Positions 1 through 8,852 of a DNA stretch of 64,000 nt are shown here, piece after piece; the first letter of the stretch is position 1; each line of letters begins with the position of its first letter. The notes beneath the pieces were generated by a model, which was not told where the DNA came from, made no database searches, and worked only from the letters and a program-made list of their open reading frames with translations. This stretch comes from Aurantiacibacter marinus (GTDB lineage: Bacteria; Pseudomonadota; Alphaproteobacteria; Sphingomonadales; Sphingomonadaceae), in NCBI RefSeq assembly GCF_001021555.1, contig NZ_LDCP01000001.1, positions 124,001 through 188,000 on the forward strand, read 5' to 3'. The position numbers and the translations under genes were made by a program.

Positions 1-669
1 CGCCGTTGCCGGATTGAACTGGATACGCTCGATCACCAGCGGGCAAACGCGTGCTGTTGTCGCAGCATCGACCTGCGTGCTCGCAACCGTGCAATTGCGC
101 GCGCGGCCATCTGTGGTGACGGTGAAATGTACAGTGACAGCAAGGCCAAGCCTGGCCGCCCGCCCGCCTTCGGGAATGGGAAAATCGCGGGCCTCGTTCA
201 ATTCTCCCGATCGAACCGATGGGCCAACAGCAACCGCGCCGCCTGTGCCCGATCCACTCCGCCCGCTGCCTGTGCCGTCGCCCGTGCCACCTGCGCCTGT
301 TCCGTCGCCCTGTTCGCGCGCACCCGATTGGTTGGCCGCCCCGGTGGAAGACGCGCGCGGTGCTGGTGAAGGCCGGGGAAGCGGCTGCTCCGGCGCGACC
401 ACAGCGCGCGGCGTCGCCTGCCGTCCTTCCTCTCCCGCCGCGCCTTCATCAGGCTGCGGCGGCGCGATGCTAGGCTCCGTTTCAGGCTCTTCATATGTGC
501 GCACGGTTACGGTCACGACCGAAGTTGCGGTTTCGATGACGCTGGCGGTAAATTCCGGCGCAAGCAGCCGCGCAAGACCGGCCAGTGCCACGATATGAAG
601 CAGGCCGATCAGGACAATCAGCTTCCAGTTCAGCCGCTTGCGTTTCGCAGTGTAGGCGCCATCCGCCAT
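1..669 (-). CDS. TonB-family energy transducer, C-terminus cut by window edge
   Basis: The reading frame runs from an ATG at 669 to the window edge without a stop (223 codons seen). A short basic N-terminus (TAKRKR) precedes one membrane segment at about residues 14-36. A Pro/Gly/Ala-rich linker follows at about 55-145, and then a stretch resembling the TonB C-terminal domain begins (GRAARLGLAVTVHFTV, NCTVASTQVD). This is the classic TonB layout: an inner-membrane anchor, a periplasm-spanning linker and a domain that contacts outer-membrane receptors. The usual ExbB/ExbD partners are not in the window. The C-terminal end lies outside, so completeness cannot be judged. Family assignment is from architecture and is fairly safe; the receptor it serves is unknown. 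Confidence 0.75.
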   Translation of the reverse strand, partial: MADGAYTAKRKRLNWKLIVLIGLLHIVALAGLARLLAPEFTASVIETATSVVTVTVRTYEEPETEPSIAPPQPDEGAAGEEGRQATPRAVVAPEQPLPRPSPAPRASSTGAANQSGAREQGDGTGAGGTGDGTGSGRSGSGTGGAVAVGPSVRSGELNEARDFPIPEGGRAARLGLAVTVHFTVTTDGRARNCTVASTQVDAATTARVCPLVIERIQFNPATA

Positions 670-693
670 CGTTTTGCTATCCTACGTGCCGCT

Positions 694-1464
694 TCAGGGC
701 GTGCTCAGGCTGAGCTCGCCGCGCATACCCAGCACGCCTTCGCCATACAGGTAGGTCGAATCGAATGTGGCATATTTTTCCAGCCGCTTGCGATCCGGCA
801 CATCGATCCGGCCACGGCGGAAATCGGCCAGCCCCTCTTCCCGCAGCTGGCTCAGCGCGCGGTTCATGTGGATGGCTGTGGTGCCGCACATTTCGGCCAG
901 ATCCTGCTGGATCAGCGGCGTATCAATGCCCCCGTCACGCCCCAGCCCGACGAAATCAAGACGCTGCCAGATTTCGCAGAACACATGCGCCACGCGTTTC
1001 GGCGCGCGCAGCTGTTCCAGTTTCATGATCCATTCGCGGTGAATGGCCGCGTCCAGCAGGGTGGAAAACCATAGCAAACGGGCAAGATGCGGGTTGTCCG
1101 ACATCACGTCCTTGATCCGGTCATGTGTGGTGAACCCGACTTTGGCCTTGCCGATCGTCACCAGATTATGGTCCAGCCGTTTCAGCGCAAAGGCGTGAAG
1201 GTCAACGAAGTCTCCGGGCACCTGAACCCCGACAACATAGCGCTTTTCGCCCGAATTGATTGTTCGCAGGACAAATCCTTCGATGAGCATGGTGGAGCGA
1301 TTGCACAGGACTCCGCGCTCCAGAATAACTTCGGGCGACTCAAATTCGGCGGTTTCCTCGACCAGCGATTCAACCGTCGCTTTCTCCTCTTCGCTCATCG
1401 CATCGCGAAGCCGCCCTTCGAGAAACCTTCCCGTCTTCGGATAAAGATCAAGTTCGTCCGCCAT
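694..1464 (-). CDS. Crp/Fnr-family transcriptional regulator
   Basis: 256 residues from ATG 1464, which follows an AGGGA-like ribosome site; a longer frame to 1530 lacks a good start. The N-terminal half looks like a cyclic-nucleotide-binding-type sensor barrel (VILERGVLCNRSTMLIEGFV, VGVQVPGDFVDLHAF). The C-terminal part carries a winged helix (LIQQDLAEMCGTTAIHMNRA, LREEGLADFRRG). The N-terminal cysteine cluster of true oxygen-sensing FNR is absent, so the signal is unknown. The gene is transcribed away from the 5-oxoprolinase operon starting at 1594, which makes it a candidate regulator of that operon; this is inference. It has the form of the abundant sphingomonad Crp/Fnr-like regulators. 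Confidence 0.85.
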   Translation of the reverse strand: MADELDLYPKTGRFLEGRLRDAMSEEEKATVESLVEETAEFESPEVILERGVLCNRSTMLIEGFVLRTINSGEKRYVVGVQVPGDFVDLHAFALKRLDHNLVTIGKAKVGFTTHDRIKDVMSDNPHLARLLWFSTLLDAAIHREWIMKLEQLRAPKRVAHVFCEIWQRLDFVGLGRDGGIDTPLIQQDLAEMCGTTAIHMNRALSQLREEGLADFRRGRIDVPDRKRLEKYATFDSTYLYGEGVLGMRGELSLSTP

Positions 1465-1593
1465 CTCATTCCCTGCAATTGCACCCCGCAAAGGACCTGA
1501 AGTGAAATGGAAGAATTTGCAAGGTGACACGGGTTTTGCAGGCCCGCGCTATCCGGCTCGACGCGGCGCTGCGCGGTCCCTAGGTTACGCGAT

Positions 1594-4500
1594 ATGACGA
1601 GCGCATACCGATTTGCCATTGATCGGGGCGGCACATTTACCGATGTGGTCGCCCAGCTGCCGGATGGTAAGCTGGTGACGGCCAAATTGCTGTCCAGCAA
1701 CCCCGATCATTACCCCGATGCAGCAAGCGAAGCCGTCCGGCGCATTCTGGCCGAGACCGGCCCGAAGTATCCCGGGGCGCCTATTGCAGAGCTGCGGATC
1801 GGCACGACAATTGCCACGAATGCTTTGCTTGAGCGGCAGGGCGCACAGGTCGCGCTGGCAATCACGGCGGGGCACCGGGACGCGCTGCGGATCGGCAACC
1901 AGTCGCGGCCCGATATTTTTGCCCGCCACATCGTACTGCCGGAACGGCTGGAGCGGCATGTGGTGGAAATCGCCGAGCGCGTGGGTGCGGATGGCGAGGT
2001 GCTGGTGCCGCTCGATGACAATACCACGCGGCGCGATCTTGCGGCTTTGCGCAAACAGGGCGTGGATGCGCTCGCCATCGTGCTGCTGCATGGCTGGAAA
2101 TACACCGGGCATGAGGCGCAGGTGGCGCGGATCGCGCGTGAACTCGGCTTTACGCAGGTCAGCGCCAGTCATGAAGTCTCTCCGCTGATCCGGCTGGTTC
2201 CGCGCGGCGATACCAGCGTGGCGGATGCCTATCTCTCCCCCGTGATCCGCGCCTATGTCGAACAATTGTCTGACCGGTTGCCGGAGCATGGCTCGCTGCG
2301 GTTCATGCAATCCAATGGCGGCCTTGCCGATGCTCGCGCCTTTCGCGGCAAGGATGCAGTGCTTTCCGGCCCGGCAGGCGGCGTTGTGGGCATGGTGGAG
2401 ACAGCGGGGCGGCTCGGCCACACCCGCCTGATCGGCTTCGACATGGGCGGCACCAGCACCGATGTGTGCCATTATGCAGGCGAGTATGAGCGGACCGGCG
2501 ACAGCGTGGTTGCCGGCGTGCGCATCGCCGCACCGATGATGCAGGTGCATACGGTGGCGGCAGGCGGCGGATCTGTGTGCCGGTTCGATGGATCGCGCCT
2601 GCGTGTCGGCCCGGAAAGCGCGGGCGCGGACCCCGGCCCTGCCTGCTATCGCAAAGGCGGCCCGCTGACGGTGACCGATTGCAATCTGCTGCTGGGCCGG
2701 CTTGATCCCGATGAATTCCCGCATGTGTTCGGCCCTGAAGGCGATCAGCCGCTTGATCCCGAAGCTTCCCGAGCGCGATTGGAAGAGGTCGCGGCCAGCC
2801 TGCCTGAACCGATGACGCCTCGCGATCTGGCAGAGGGCTTCCTCGCCATCGCGGTGGACGAAATGGCCAATGCCATCCGCAAGATCAGCACCGCACGCGG
2901 CCATGATATCACGACCCATGCGATGGCGTGCTTCGGCGGAGCGGGAGGGCAATTTGCCTGCCGTGTGGCAGACGAGCTGGGCATGGACACAGTGCTCGTC
3001 CACCCACTTGCCGGAATGCTCAGCGCCTATGGCATTGGCCTGGCACCGATCATTGCCATCCGGGAAGCGGGCGCGGTGCAGCCACTGGAGAATGATTTTT
3101 CCGCAGCGCTGGCGGCGCTCAAAGAACAGGCGCGCGAAGACTTGCTGGCCCAGAATATCGCCGCAGACCGGATCACGCTGACCTCGCGTTTGCGCCTCCG
3201 CTTTGCTGGCAGCGATACCACCATCGACATGCCGCTGGGCGATAATGCGGACAGCGCCTTCCGCGCCGAACATCGCCGCCGTTTCGGCTGGTCGGACGAT
3301 GCCGCGCCGATCGTATTGGAAGCCCTGAGCGTTGAGGCCCAAGGAACCAGCGGCGGGCTTGGCGACTTCGAGGCCGAAGATCTGCCGCGCGGCGAGGCAA
3401 TCACCGGCCCCGCCATCATTCCCGCATCCGGCTCCACCACAGTTCTGGAAGAGGGCTGGATAGCCGAACGCGCTGCCGAGGGAACGCTTGTCCTGACCCG
3501 CACAGCGCCGCGAGAACGCGCACCTGCGGCAGGCACGGCGGTGGATCCCGTCCGCCTCGCCATCTTCAACAATGCGTTCATGGCCATTGCAGAGGAAATG
3601 GGCGTGGTGCTGGAAGCCACGGCGAGTTCGGTCAATATCAAGGAACGGCTCGATTTTTCCTGCGCCCTGTTCGACGCAGAAGGCGCGCTGATCGCCAATG
3701 CGCCGCATATTCCGGTGCATCTGGGAAGCATGGGGGCGAGCATAAGGCGGGTGATCGAAAACCGCGCTACAAGCACACGCGGTATACGGCGCGGCGATGC
3801 CTATGTGGTCAACGATCCCTACCACGGCGGCACTCATTTGCCCGATGTGACCGTGATTGTCCCGGTGTTCTGGAGCGATGCGAGCACTGCGCCCGATGCG
3901 TATGTGGCGGCACGCGGCCACCATGCCGATATCGGCGGGATAGCGCCCGGCTCCATGCCGCCTGACAGCCGCACAATCGACGAGGAAGGCGTGCGGCTGG
4001 ACGATGTGCTGCTGGTGGATGAGGGGCGCTTTTGCGAGGCCGAAATGCGCAGCCTGCTGGGCGCGGGAGATTATCCGGCCCGCGCGCCTGACCGCAATAT
4101 CTCCGACCTCAAAGCGCAAATTGCCGCTTGCGCACGCGGGGAGGACCTTTTGCGGGCAGCGGCGGATGAGCATTCCGGTGACATACTGACCGCCTACATG
4201 GGCCACGTGATGGACAATGGCGAAGCCGCCGTGCGCCAGCTTCTGGGCCATTTGCCCGAAGGCGCATTCACTTATGCGATGGACAATGGCGCGCAGGTCT
4301 CGGTCGCCATCACGATCGACCGCGACGCCCGGACCGCCGTGTTCGATTTCACCGGCACCAGCGATCAGTTGCCGGACAATTTCAACGCCCCCAGCGCCAT
4401 CACCAGAGCCGCTGTGCTATACGCCTTGCGCTGCCTGGTTGACGATGATGTGCCGCTGAATGACGGTTGCCTTCGACCGGTGACGCTGCGCATCCCGGAA

Positions 4501-5085
4501 GGCTCCATGCTCGCACCCAATCCGCCTGCCGCCATCGTGGCGGGCAATGTGGAAACGAGCCAAGTCGTTACCGATGCCGTGCTGGCTGCTTGCGGAGCGC
4601 TTGCCCCGTCGCAAGGCACGATGAACAACTTCACCTTCGGCGATGCCACCCGCCAATATTACGAAACCATTTGCGGCGGCTCTGGCGCGGGGCCGGACCA
4701 TGATGGCACCTCTGCCGTGCAAACCCACATGACCAACAGCCGACTGACCGATCCCGAAGTGCTGGAAACGCGCCTGCCCGTGCGGGTAGACAGCTTCTCC
4801 ATCCGCACCGGTTCGGGCGGACAAGGCCGTCATCGGGGCGGAGAGGGGGTTGAACGGCGCATTGCCTTCCTCGAACCGATGCGCGCACAAATTCTTGCCA
4901 ATCGCCGTCTTGTGCCGCCGCGCGGGATCGCGGGCGGCAGCGATGCGCAGCCCGGCGATACTTTTGTCGAACATGGTGACGGGTCTATTACAACACTGGG
5001 CGCGACCGGCGCAGCAGACGTTGAACCCGGCGATGTGGTGGTCATCCGCACACCGGGCGGCGGCGGATATGGAGATGCATCATGA
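1594..5085 (+). CDS. 5-oxoprolinase / hydantoinase A-B fusion
   Basis: 1163 residues, close to the length of the fused ATP-dependent 5-oxoprolinases. The order is an N-terminal hydantoinase-A N domain with a phosphate-binding motif (DRGGTFTD, residues 9-16), the hydantoinase-A/oxoprolinase domain with a second ATPase-like motif ([11 protein letters not shown] near 281), and the hydantoinase-B domain ([14 protein letters not shown] near 738). Members open 5-oxoproline or hydantoins using ATP; conversion of pyroglutamate to glutamate is the likeliest reaction. It is the first gene of a run with overlapping stops and starts (its TGA overlaps the next ATG by four bases). The next genes handle sulfur compounds, so turnover of glutathione-derived 5-oxoproline is plausible. 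N-methylhydantoinase or acetone-carboxylase-like roles cannot be excluded from sequence alone. Confidence 0.9.
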   Translation: MTSAYRFAIDRGGTFTDVVAQLPDGKLVTAKLLSSNPDHYPDAASEAVRRILAETGPKYPGAPIAELRIGTTIATNALLERQGAQVALAITAGHRDALRIGNQSRPDIFARHIVLPERLERHVVEIAERVGADGEVLVPLDDNTTRRDLAALRKQGVDALAIVLLHGWKYTGHEAQVARIARELGFTQVSASHEVSPLIRLVPRGDTSVADAYLSPVIRAYVEQLSDRLPEHGSLRFMQSNGGLADARAFRGKDAVLSGPAGGVVGMVETAGRLGHTRLIGFDMGGTSTDVCHYAGEYERTGDSVVAGVRIAAPMMQVHTVAAGGGSVCRFDGSRLRVGPESAGADPGPACYRKGGPLTVTDCNLLLGRLDPDEFPHVFGPEGDQPLDPEASRARLEEVAASLPEPMTPRDLAEGFLAIAVDEMANAIRKISTARGHDITTHAMACFGGAGGQFACRVADELGMDTVLVHPLAGMLSAYGIGLAPIIAIREAGAVQPLENDFSAALAALKEQAREDLLAQNIAADRITLTSRLRLRFAGSDTTIDMPLGDNADSAFRAEHRRRFGWSDDAAPIVLEALSVEAQGTSGGLGDFEAEDLPRGEAITGPAIIPASGSTTVLEEGWIAERAAEGTLVLTRTAPRERAPAAGTAVDPVRLAIFNNAFMAIAEEMGVVLEATASSVNIKERLDFSCALFDAEGALIANAPHIPVHLGSMGASIRRVIENRATSTRGIRRGDAYVVNDPYHGGTHLPDVTVIVPVFWSDASTAPDAYVAARGHHADIGGIAPGSMPPDSRTIDEEGVRLDDVLLVDEGRFCEAEMRSLLGAGDYPARAPDRNISDLKAQIAACARGEDLLRAAADEHSGDILTAYMGHVMDNGEAAVRQLLGHLPEGAFTYAMDNGAQVSVAITIDRDARTAVFDFTGTSDQLPDNFNAPSAITRAAVLYALRCLVDDDVPLNDGCLRPVTLRIPEGSMLAPNPPAAIVAGNVETSQVVTDAVLAACGALAPSQGTMNNFTFGDATRQYYETICGGSGAGPDHDGTSAVQTHMTNSRLTDPEVLETRLPVRVDSFSIRTGSGGQGRHRGGEGVERRIAFLEPMRAQILANRRLVPPRGIAGGSDAQPGDTFVEHGDGSITTLGATGAADVEPGDVVVIRTPGGGGYGDAS

Positions 5086-6059
5086 TCCTGAATGAAGCCA
5101 CAGCAGCCCGCTTTGCCCGCACTGCGCTTGGGCATGTAGGGCAGGAATATCCAAACAAGCTGGATCATGTGATGGCAGGCCCCGATGCAGTTGCCAGTCC
5201 GCGCAACTTGCACCCTGCCTTCTACGGCAGTTTCGACTGGCACAGCTGCGTCCACAGCTGGTGGACCCTGCTGACAATCCGACGCCTGTTTCCCGATCTG
5301 CCTGAAGCTGCGACCATCGAAACGCGGGCCGAAGAAACGCTTTCGCAGGCCAATCTCGACGCTGAACTGGCCTATGCGCAGATACTGGAAGCACGCGGAT
5401 TCGAGCGGCCTTATGGCTGGGCGTGGCTGCTGTATCTGCATCTGGAGGCGAGCCGACACGGCGACCAGGCCTGGGCCGAAAGGCTTTCCCCGCTGGCGCA
5501 TCATTTTGCTACCGGCTGGCGCGATTATCTCGGCATTTTGCGCCATCCAATCCGGCACGGAGCGCACGCGAACACTGCCTTCGCGCTTAACCTCAGCCTT
5601 CAATGGGCGCGGGTATTTGATCAGGAACTGGCGGCGCTGATCAAGCAAGCGGCACAGCGCTATTTCATTGAGGACCGCGCGGCGCAGTGCTGGGAGCCGG
5701 GCGGTGACGAATTTCTCTCGCCCACTCTTACAGAGGCCGCATTGATGAAGCAGGTTCTGCCTGCCGATACCTTTGCGCAGTGGTTCGGACATTTTCTACC
5801 ACAGTTGGAGCAAGGGGAACCGCGCGCACTATTCATCCCCGCGCAGGTCAGCGATCCTACCGATGGCAAGGCGGCGCATCTGGACGGCGTGAACTTCACA
5901 CGGAGCTGGTGCTGGCGGATGCTGGGCCTTGATGAGCGCAATGCGCATCGCCATATCAAGGCGTCAGAAGATGCAATCGATGGTGACTATATGGGGTCCC
6001 ATTGGCTCGCCAGTTTTGCTTTGCTCGCTATGCTGGCAGGACAGGAGGAAACAGAGTGA
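5082..6059 (+). CDS. DUF2891 family protein
   Basis: 325 residues, starting at the ATG that overlaps the 5-oxoprolinase stop by four bases. I recognise the DUF2891 signature: an N-terminal NLHPAFYGSFDWHSCVHSWW segment rich in His and Trp, and a later NFTRSWCWRM / GSHWLASFA segment. The sequence suggests an all-helical soluble protein with no signal peptide or membrane span. Conserved aromatic and His residues around HPAFYGSFDWH resemble sugar-processing alpha/alpha-barrel enzymes, but no reaction is established. Its stop overlaps the GTG of the following hydrolase. Tight coupling to the 5-oxoprolinase and the persulfide-dioxygenase-like gene is the only clue to its job. Confidence 0.85.
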   Translation: MILNEATAARFARTALGHVGQEYPNKLDHVMAGPDAVASPRNLHPAFYGSFDWHSCVHSWWTLLTIRRLFPDLPEAATIETRAEETLSQANLDAELAYAQILEARGFERPYGWAWLLYLHLEASRHGDQAWAERLSPLAHHFATGWRDYLGILRHPIRHGAHANTAFALNLSLQWARVFDQELAALIKQAAQRYFIEDRAAQCWEPGGDEFLSPTLTEAALMKQVLPADTFAQWFGHFLPQLEQGEPRALFIPAQVSDPTDGKAAHLDGVNFTRSWCWRMLGLDERNAHRHIKASEDAIDGDYMGSHWLASFALLAMLAGQEETE

Positions 6060-6982
6060 CCGACGCCGCCATTACCGCCGCAGCAGCGCAAATTGCGCAG
6101 GCGCAGGCCGACAAGGCTCTGCGACCGACCATTGCGGGCTTTTTCGATGAAGCGACCAACACGATCACCTATGTCGCCAGCGATCCTGCAACGCGGGAAG
6201 CGGCAGTGATCGATTCCGTGCTCGATTACGAAGCCGCATCGGGGCGCACGTCCCACGGATCGGCCGACCGGGTGATCGAATATCTGAGCGCCAATGATCT
6301 CACGGTGACCTGGCTGATCGAAACCCACGCCCACGCCGATCACCTTTCTGCCGCGCCCTATCTGCAGGAAAAACTGGGCGGAAAGCTGGCTATCGGGGCG
6401 GAGATCATCCGCGTGCAGGATGTGTTCGGCAAGCTGTTCAATGCCGGAAGCGAGTTCGAGCGCGATGGATCGCAGTTCGATCACCTGTTCACCGATGGCG
6501 AGACATTCCGCATAGGCAATCTGCATGGCATTGCGCTCCATGTGCCCGGCCATACGCCCGCTGACATGGCCTTCATCATCGGCGATGCTGCCTTTATCGG
6601 CGACACCATGTTCATGCCCGATTTCGGCACTGCCCGCACCGATTTCCCTGGCGGAGATGCGCGGCAATTGTTCCAGTCAATCCACCGCCTGCTACGCCTG
6701 CCGGACGAAACGCGGTTGTTCCTGTGCCATGATTACAAGGCACCGGGGCGCGATGAATTTGCCTGGGAAAGCACGGTAAAGCTACAACGCGCGCACAATG
6801 TCCACGTCCATGACGGTGTGACAGAGGACGAATTTGTCGCGATGCGCACCGCGCGCGATGCCAACCTGGCCATGCCCACGCTGATCCTGCCAAGCGTGCA
6901 GGTGAACATTCGCGGCGGACATTTGCCCGAACCGGAGGACAACGGCGTGAGTTACATCAAAATCCCTGTGAACGCAGTATGA
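6056..6982 (+). CDS. MBL-fold hydrolase, persulfide dioxygenase-like (ETHE1/Blh type)
   Basis: The start is GTG 6056, which overlaps the DUF2891 stop as GTGA; an in-frame ATG at 6002 lies well inside the previous gene and is unlikely. The 308-residue product has the metallo-beta-lactamase metal motif HAHADH (residues 91-96), [29 protein letters not shown] and LCHDYK. The ARTDFPGG segment is typical of ETHE1/Blh persulfide dioxygenases rather than glyoxalase II. These enzymes use one iron and oxygen to convert glutathione persulfide to sulfite plus glutathione. The protein is cytoplasmic (no signal). The next two genes encode thiosulfate-type transporter halves, which supports a sulfur role. 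Confidence 0.85.
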   Translation: MTDAAITAAAAQIAQAQADKALRPTIAGFFDEATNTITYVASDPATREAAVIDSVLDYEAASGRTSHGSADRVIEYLSANDLTVTWLIETHAHADHLSAAPYLQEKLGGKLAIGAEIIRVQDVFGKLFNAGSEFERDGSQFDHLFTDGETFRIGNLHGIALHVPGHTPADMAFIIGDAAFIGDTMFMPDFGTARTDFPGGDARQLFQSIHRLLRLPDETRLFLCHDYKAPGRDEFAWESTVKLQRAHNVHVHDGVTEDEFVAMRTARDANLAMPTLILPSVQVNIRGGHLPEPEDNGVSYIKIPVNAV

Positions 6983-7443
6983 TGCTGGCGACCTTCACAC
7001 TTCCGGGCTTCCCTGATGCAGCCCCTGTAGACGGCCTGATCGGCGGCGGCTTGATCGGGCTGGCGGCGGCTATCATGCTGCTTGGCCTCGGCCGTATCGC
7101 CGGCGTATCCGGAATTGCCGCAAAGGCTGCCGGCCTTGGTGGCAGCGGGATGAGCCGGACGGGCGCATTTGCCTTTGTCATCGGCCTGCCGCTGGGCGCC
7201 TTTCTGGTGATGCTGGCTGGCGGCGGAGGTGATCCCAGCTTTGCCGGCACCGTGCCACTTGTCATCGCAGGCGTCATTGTCGGCGTGGGCACACGATTGG
7301 GCAGCGGTTGCACCAGCGGCCATGGGGTGTGCGGGATGAGCAGGCTTTCCGCCCGTTCCATTGTGGCAACAGGGGTCTTCATGGCCACTGGCATTGCGAC
7401 AGTCGCGCTGATGAATGCGGCCGGCTGGGAGGTATTGTCATGA
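6979..7443 (+). CDS. YeeE/YedE (TsuA-like) sulfur transporter, first half
   Basis: 154 residues, strongly hydrophobic, with four or five membrane segments and many Gly/Ala. The conserved motif [16 protein letters not shown], with its invariant Cys, marks the YeeE/YedE (DUF395) family that imports thiosulfate or related sulfur species. The full-length transporter is about twice this size. Here the two halves are separate genes, as in the PmpA/PmpB arrangement. The ATG at 6979 overlaps the previous stop as ATGA; a second ATG three bases on is possible. The stop overlaps the next ATG, so both halves should be made together. Confidence 0.88.
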   Translation: MMLATFTLPGFPDAAPVDGLIGGGLIGLAAAIMLLGLGRIAGVSGIAAKAAGLGGSGMSRTGAFAFVIGLPLGAFLVMLAGGGGDPSFAGTVPLVIAGVIVGVGTRLGSGCTSGHGVCGMSRLSARSIVATGVFMATGIATVALMNAAGWEVLS

Positions 7444-7853
7444 ATATGCGTCCTCTTATCGCCCTGCTATCGGGCACGATATTCGGTGCAGGCCTGACAA
7501 TTGGCGGCATGACCGATCCGGCGCGGGTGCGCGGCTTTCTGGATCTGCTGGGCGATTGGGACCCGACGCTGGCCTTCGTCATGGGCGGCGCGCTGATAGT
7601 GATGGCGATTGCATGGCGCTTTGTGCCAGGCATGGCCCGGCCCATTTTCGAAGACGACTTTCATGTACCGACCCGCAACGATCTGACGCCCAAGCTGATC
7701 GGCGGCGCGGCGTTGTTCGGCGTTGGTTGGGGCATTGCGGGACTGTGCCCCGGTCCCGGATTTGCCGCACTGGCGATAGAGCCACTGGGTGCAGCCATCT
7801 TCGTCGCTGCCATGTTTGGCGGAATGGGGCTGGTCAGGCTGACGGAACGCTAG
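7440..7853 (+). CDS. YeeE/YedE (TsuA-like) sulfur transporter, second half
   Basis: 137 residues from the ATG at 7440, which overlaps the previous stop by four bases. The membrane protein carries [14 protein letters not shown] near the N-terminus and the family motif [14 protein letters not shown] with its conserved Cys. It complements the first-half protein to rebuild one YeeE-type channel. It is the last gene of the five-gene operon and faces the deacetylase gene, whose stop lies only seven bases away. The transported species (thiosulfate, sulfite or a persulfide) is not readable from sequence; thiosulfate is the known cargo of TsuA. Confidence 0.88.
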   Translation: MNMRPLIALLSGTIFGAGLTIGGMTDPARVRGFLDLLGDWDPTLAFVMGGALIVMAIAWRFVPGMARPIFEDDFHVPTRNDLTPKLIGGAALFGVGWGIAGLCPGPGFAALAIEPLGAAIFVAAMFGGMGLVRLTER

Positions 7854-7859
7854 CGGGCG

Positions 7860-8852
7860 CTATTCTGCTGCCTGGTGTAATACCCGGCGTTCGAATTCCT
7901 CGCGGGCCAAGTCCACATTGTTGCGCGCATACCAGCGCGGCGCTGGCAGGCCGCGTTCCCATGCCACTTGCTCCGTCAGCGTACCTTGCGCGGATGGCGT
8001 GTCGTACGTCGCGGCATATTGGCTGAAGGGATCGGCATAGGCCTCATCTGCGGTGATGACGGTCCAGCCGCGCGCCTCAAGCGCATCGATCAGGTCGCCG
8101 AGAAACAGCACTGTTACATCGGCTTCATGCAGCAGCATGACGTGCGCAGGCGAGCGGCCTAAAGCAGCTCGCGCAAGGCCATCGAAGAATTCCGCCGCCT
8201 CGACATGGCTTTCCACGAACAGGTCGCGGAAAGCGTCCATATCCATCGTATGACCGCCCTGCTGTGCCTCAATCGCGGCCTGTTCGTAGAACCAGTCGCT
8301 TGCATCGACGGTGACATAACCATTGCTCAGACCGCGCTGGGCCAGCGCCGCGCGCACACCGTCGCGCTTGGCAACATCGTCGCGCCCTTCGTTGAGAAAG
8401 GGATAGCGGAACCACGGCCTATGACCCTCAAGTTGGGAAAGCCAAGTTTCGGCAATATCAATATCCGCGACGTAATCCTCGAGGGTAAGATCGCTCAGGT
8501 TGGGATGGGTGGCCGTGTGGTTCGCAAGAACATGCCCGTCTGCGGCATAGTCCATCACATGCTGGACGCCGCCCGGCCGATCATGCAGCCTGGCGGGATT
8601 GATGAAGAATGCAGCCTGCGCAACCCCGGCATCGCGCAAGGTTTGCCGCAAAATCGCCGCGCGCTCGTCAGGTTCGAGGAAGGCTCCGGCGTGCCGCGGA
8701 ATATCGTCGAATGTCAGCGCGATACGCTTATCCGCCGGTGTCGGCCCAAGCGGGGGCTCAGGCGATGATGCGGGGGCCGTCGCGCAGGCGGAAAGCATTG
8801 CAGCGATCAGCAGGCAGGTGAGCCAGCGGACCTTTCTTCCCGTGCTGCCCAT
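7860..8852 (-). CDS. Polysaccharide deacetylase-family lipoprotein
   Basis: 330 residues from ATG 8852, which overlaps the mmsA stop by one base (TGATG). A lipoprotein signal ends at LSAC (Cys23). The NodB-type catalytic motifs are complete: LTFDD (Asp49/Asp50), NHTATHPN (His112 and His116) and RYPFLNEG; a late LLHEAD motif supplies the usual final His. Such enzymes remove N- or O-acetyl groups from carbohydrates at a divalent metal. The likely place of action is the periplasm or inner face of the outer membrane. The substrate is unknown (peptidoglycan or an exopolysaccharide are possibilities). Its link to mmsA is probably only transcriptional. Confidence 0.88.
   Translation of the reverse strand: MGSTGRKVRWLTCLLIAAMLSACATAPASSPEPPLGPTPADKRIALTFDDIPRHAGAFLEPDERAAILRQTLRDAGVAQAAFFINPARLHDRPGGVQHVMDYAADGHVLANHTATHPNLSDLTLEDYVADIDIAETWLSQLEGHRPWFRYPFLNEGRDDVAKRDGVRAALAQRGLSNGYVTVDASDWFYEQAAIEAQQGGHTMDMDAFRDLFVESHVEAAEFFDGLARAALGRSPAHVMLLHEADVTVLFLGDLIDALEARGWTVITADEAYADPFSQYAATYDTPSAQGTLTEQVAWERGLPAPRWYARNNVDLAREEFERRVLHQAAE

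Noticed and set aside
694-1464. True oxygen-sensing FNR
   Set aside because: The N-terminal cysteine cluster needed for the iron-sulfur cluster is missing; only the Crp/Fnr superfamily is supported.
1585-4251. 888-residue open frame on the minus strand
   Set aside because: It is antisense to the well-supported 5-oxoprolinase; Cys/His/Arg-rich composition with no domain, as expected from GC-rich codon use in the opposite frame.
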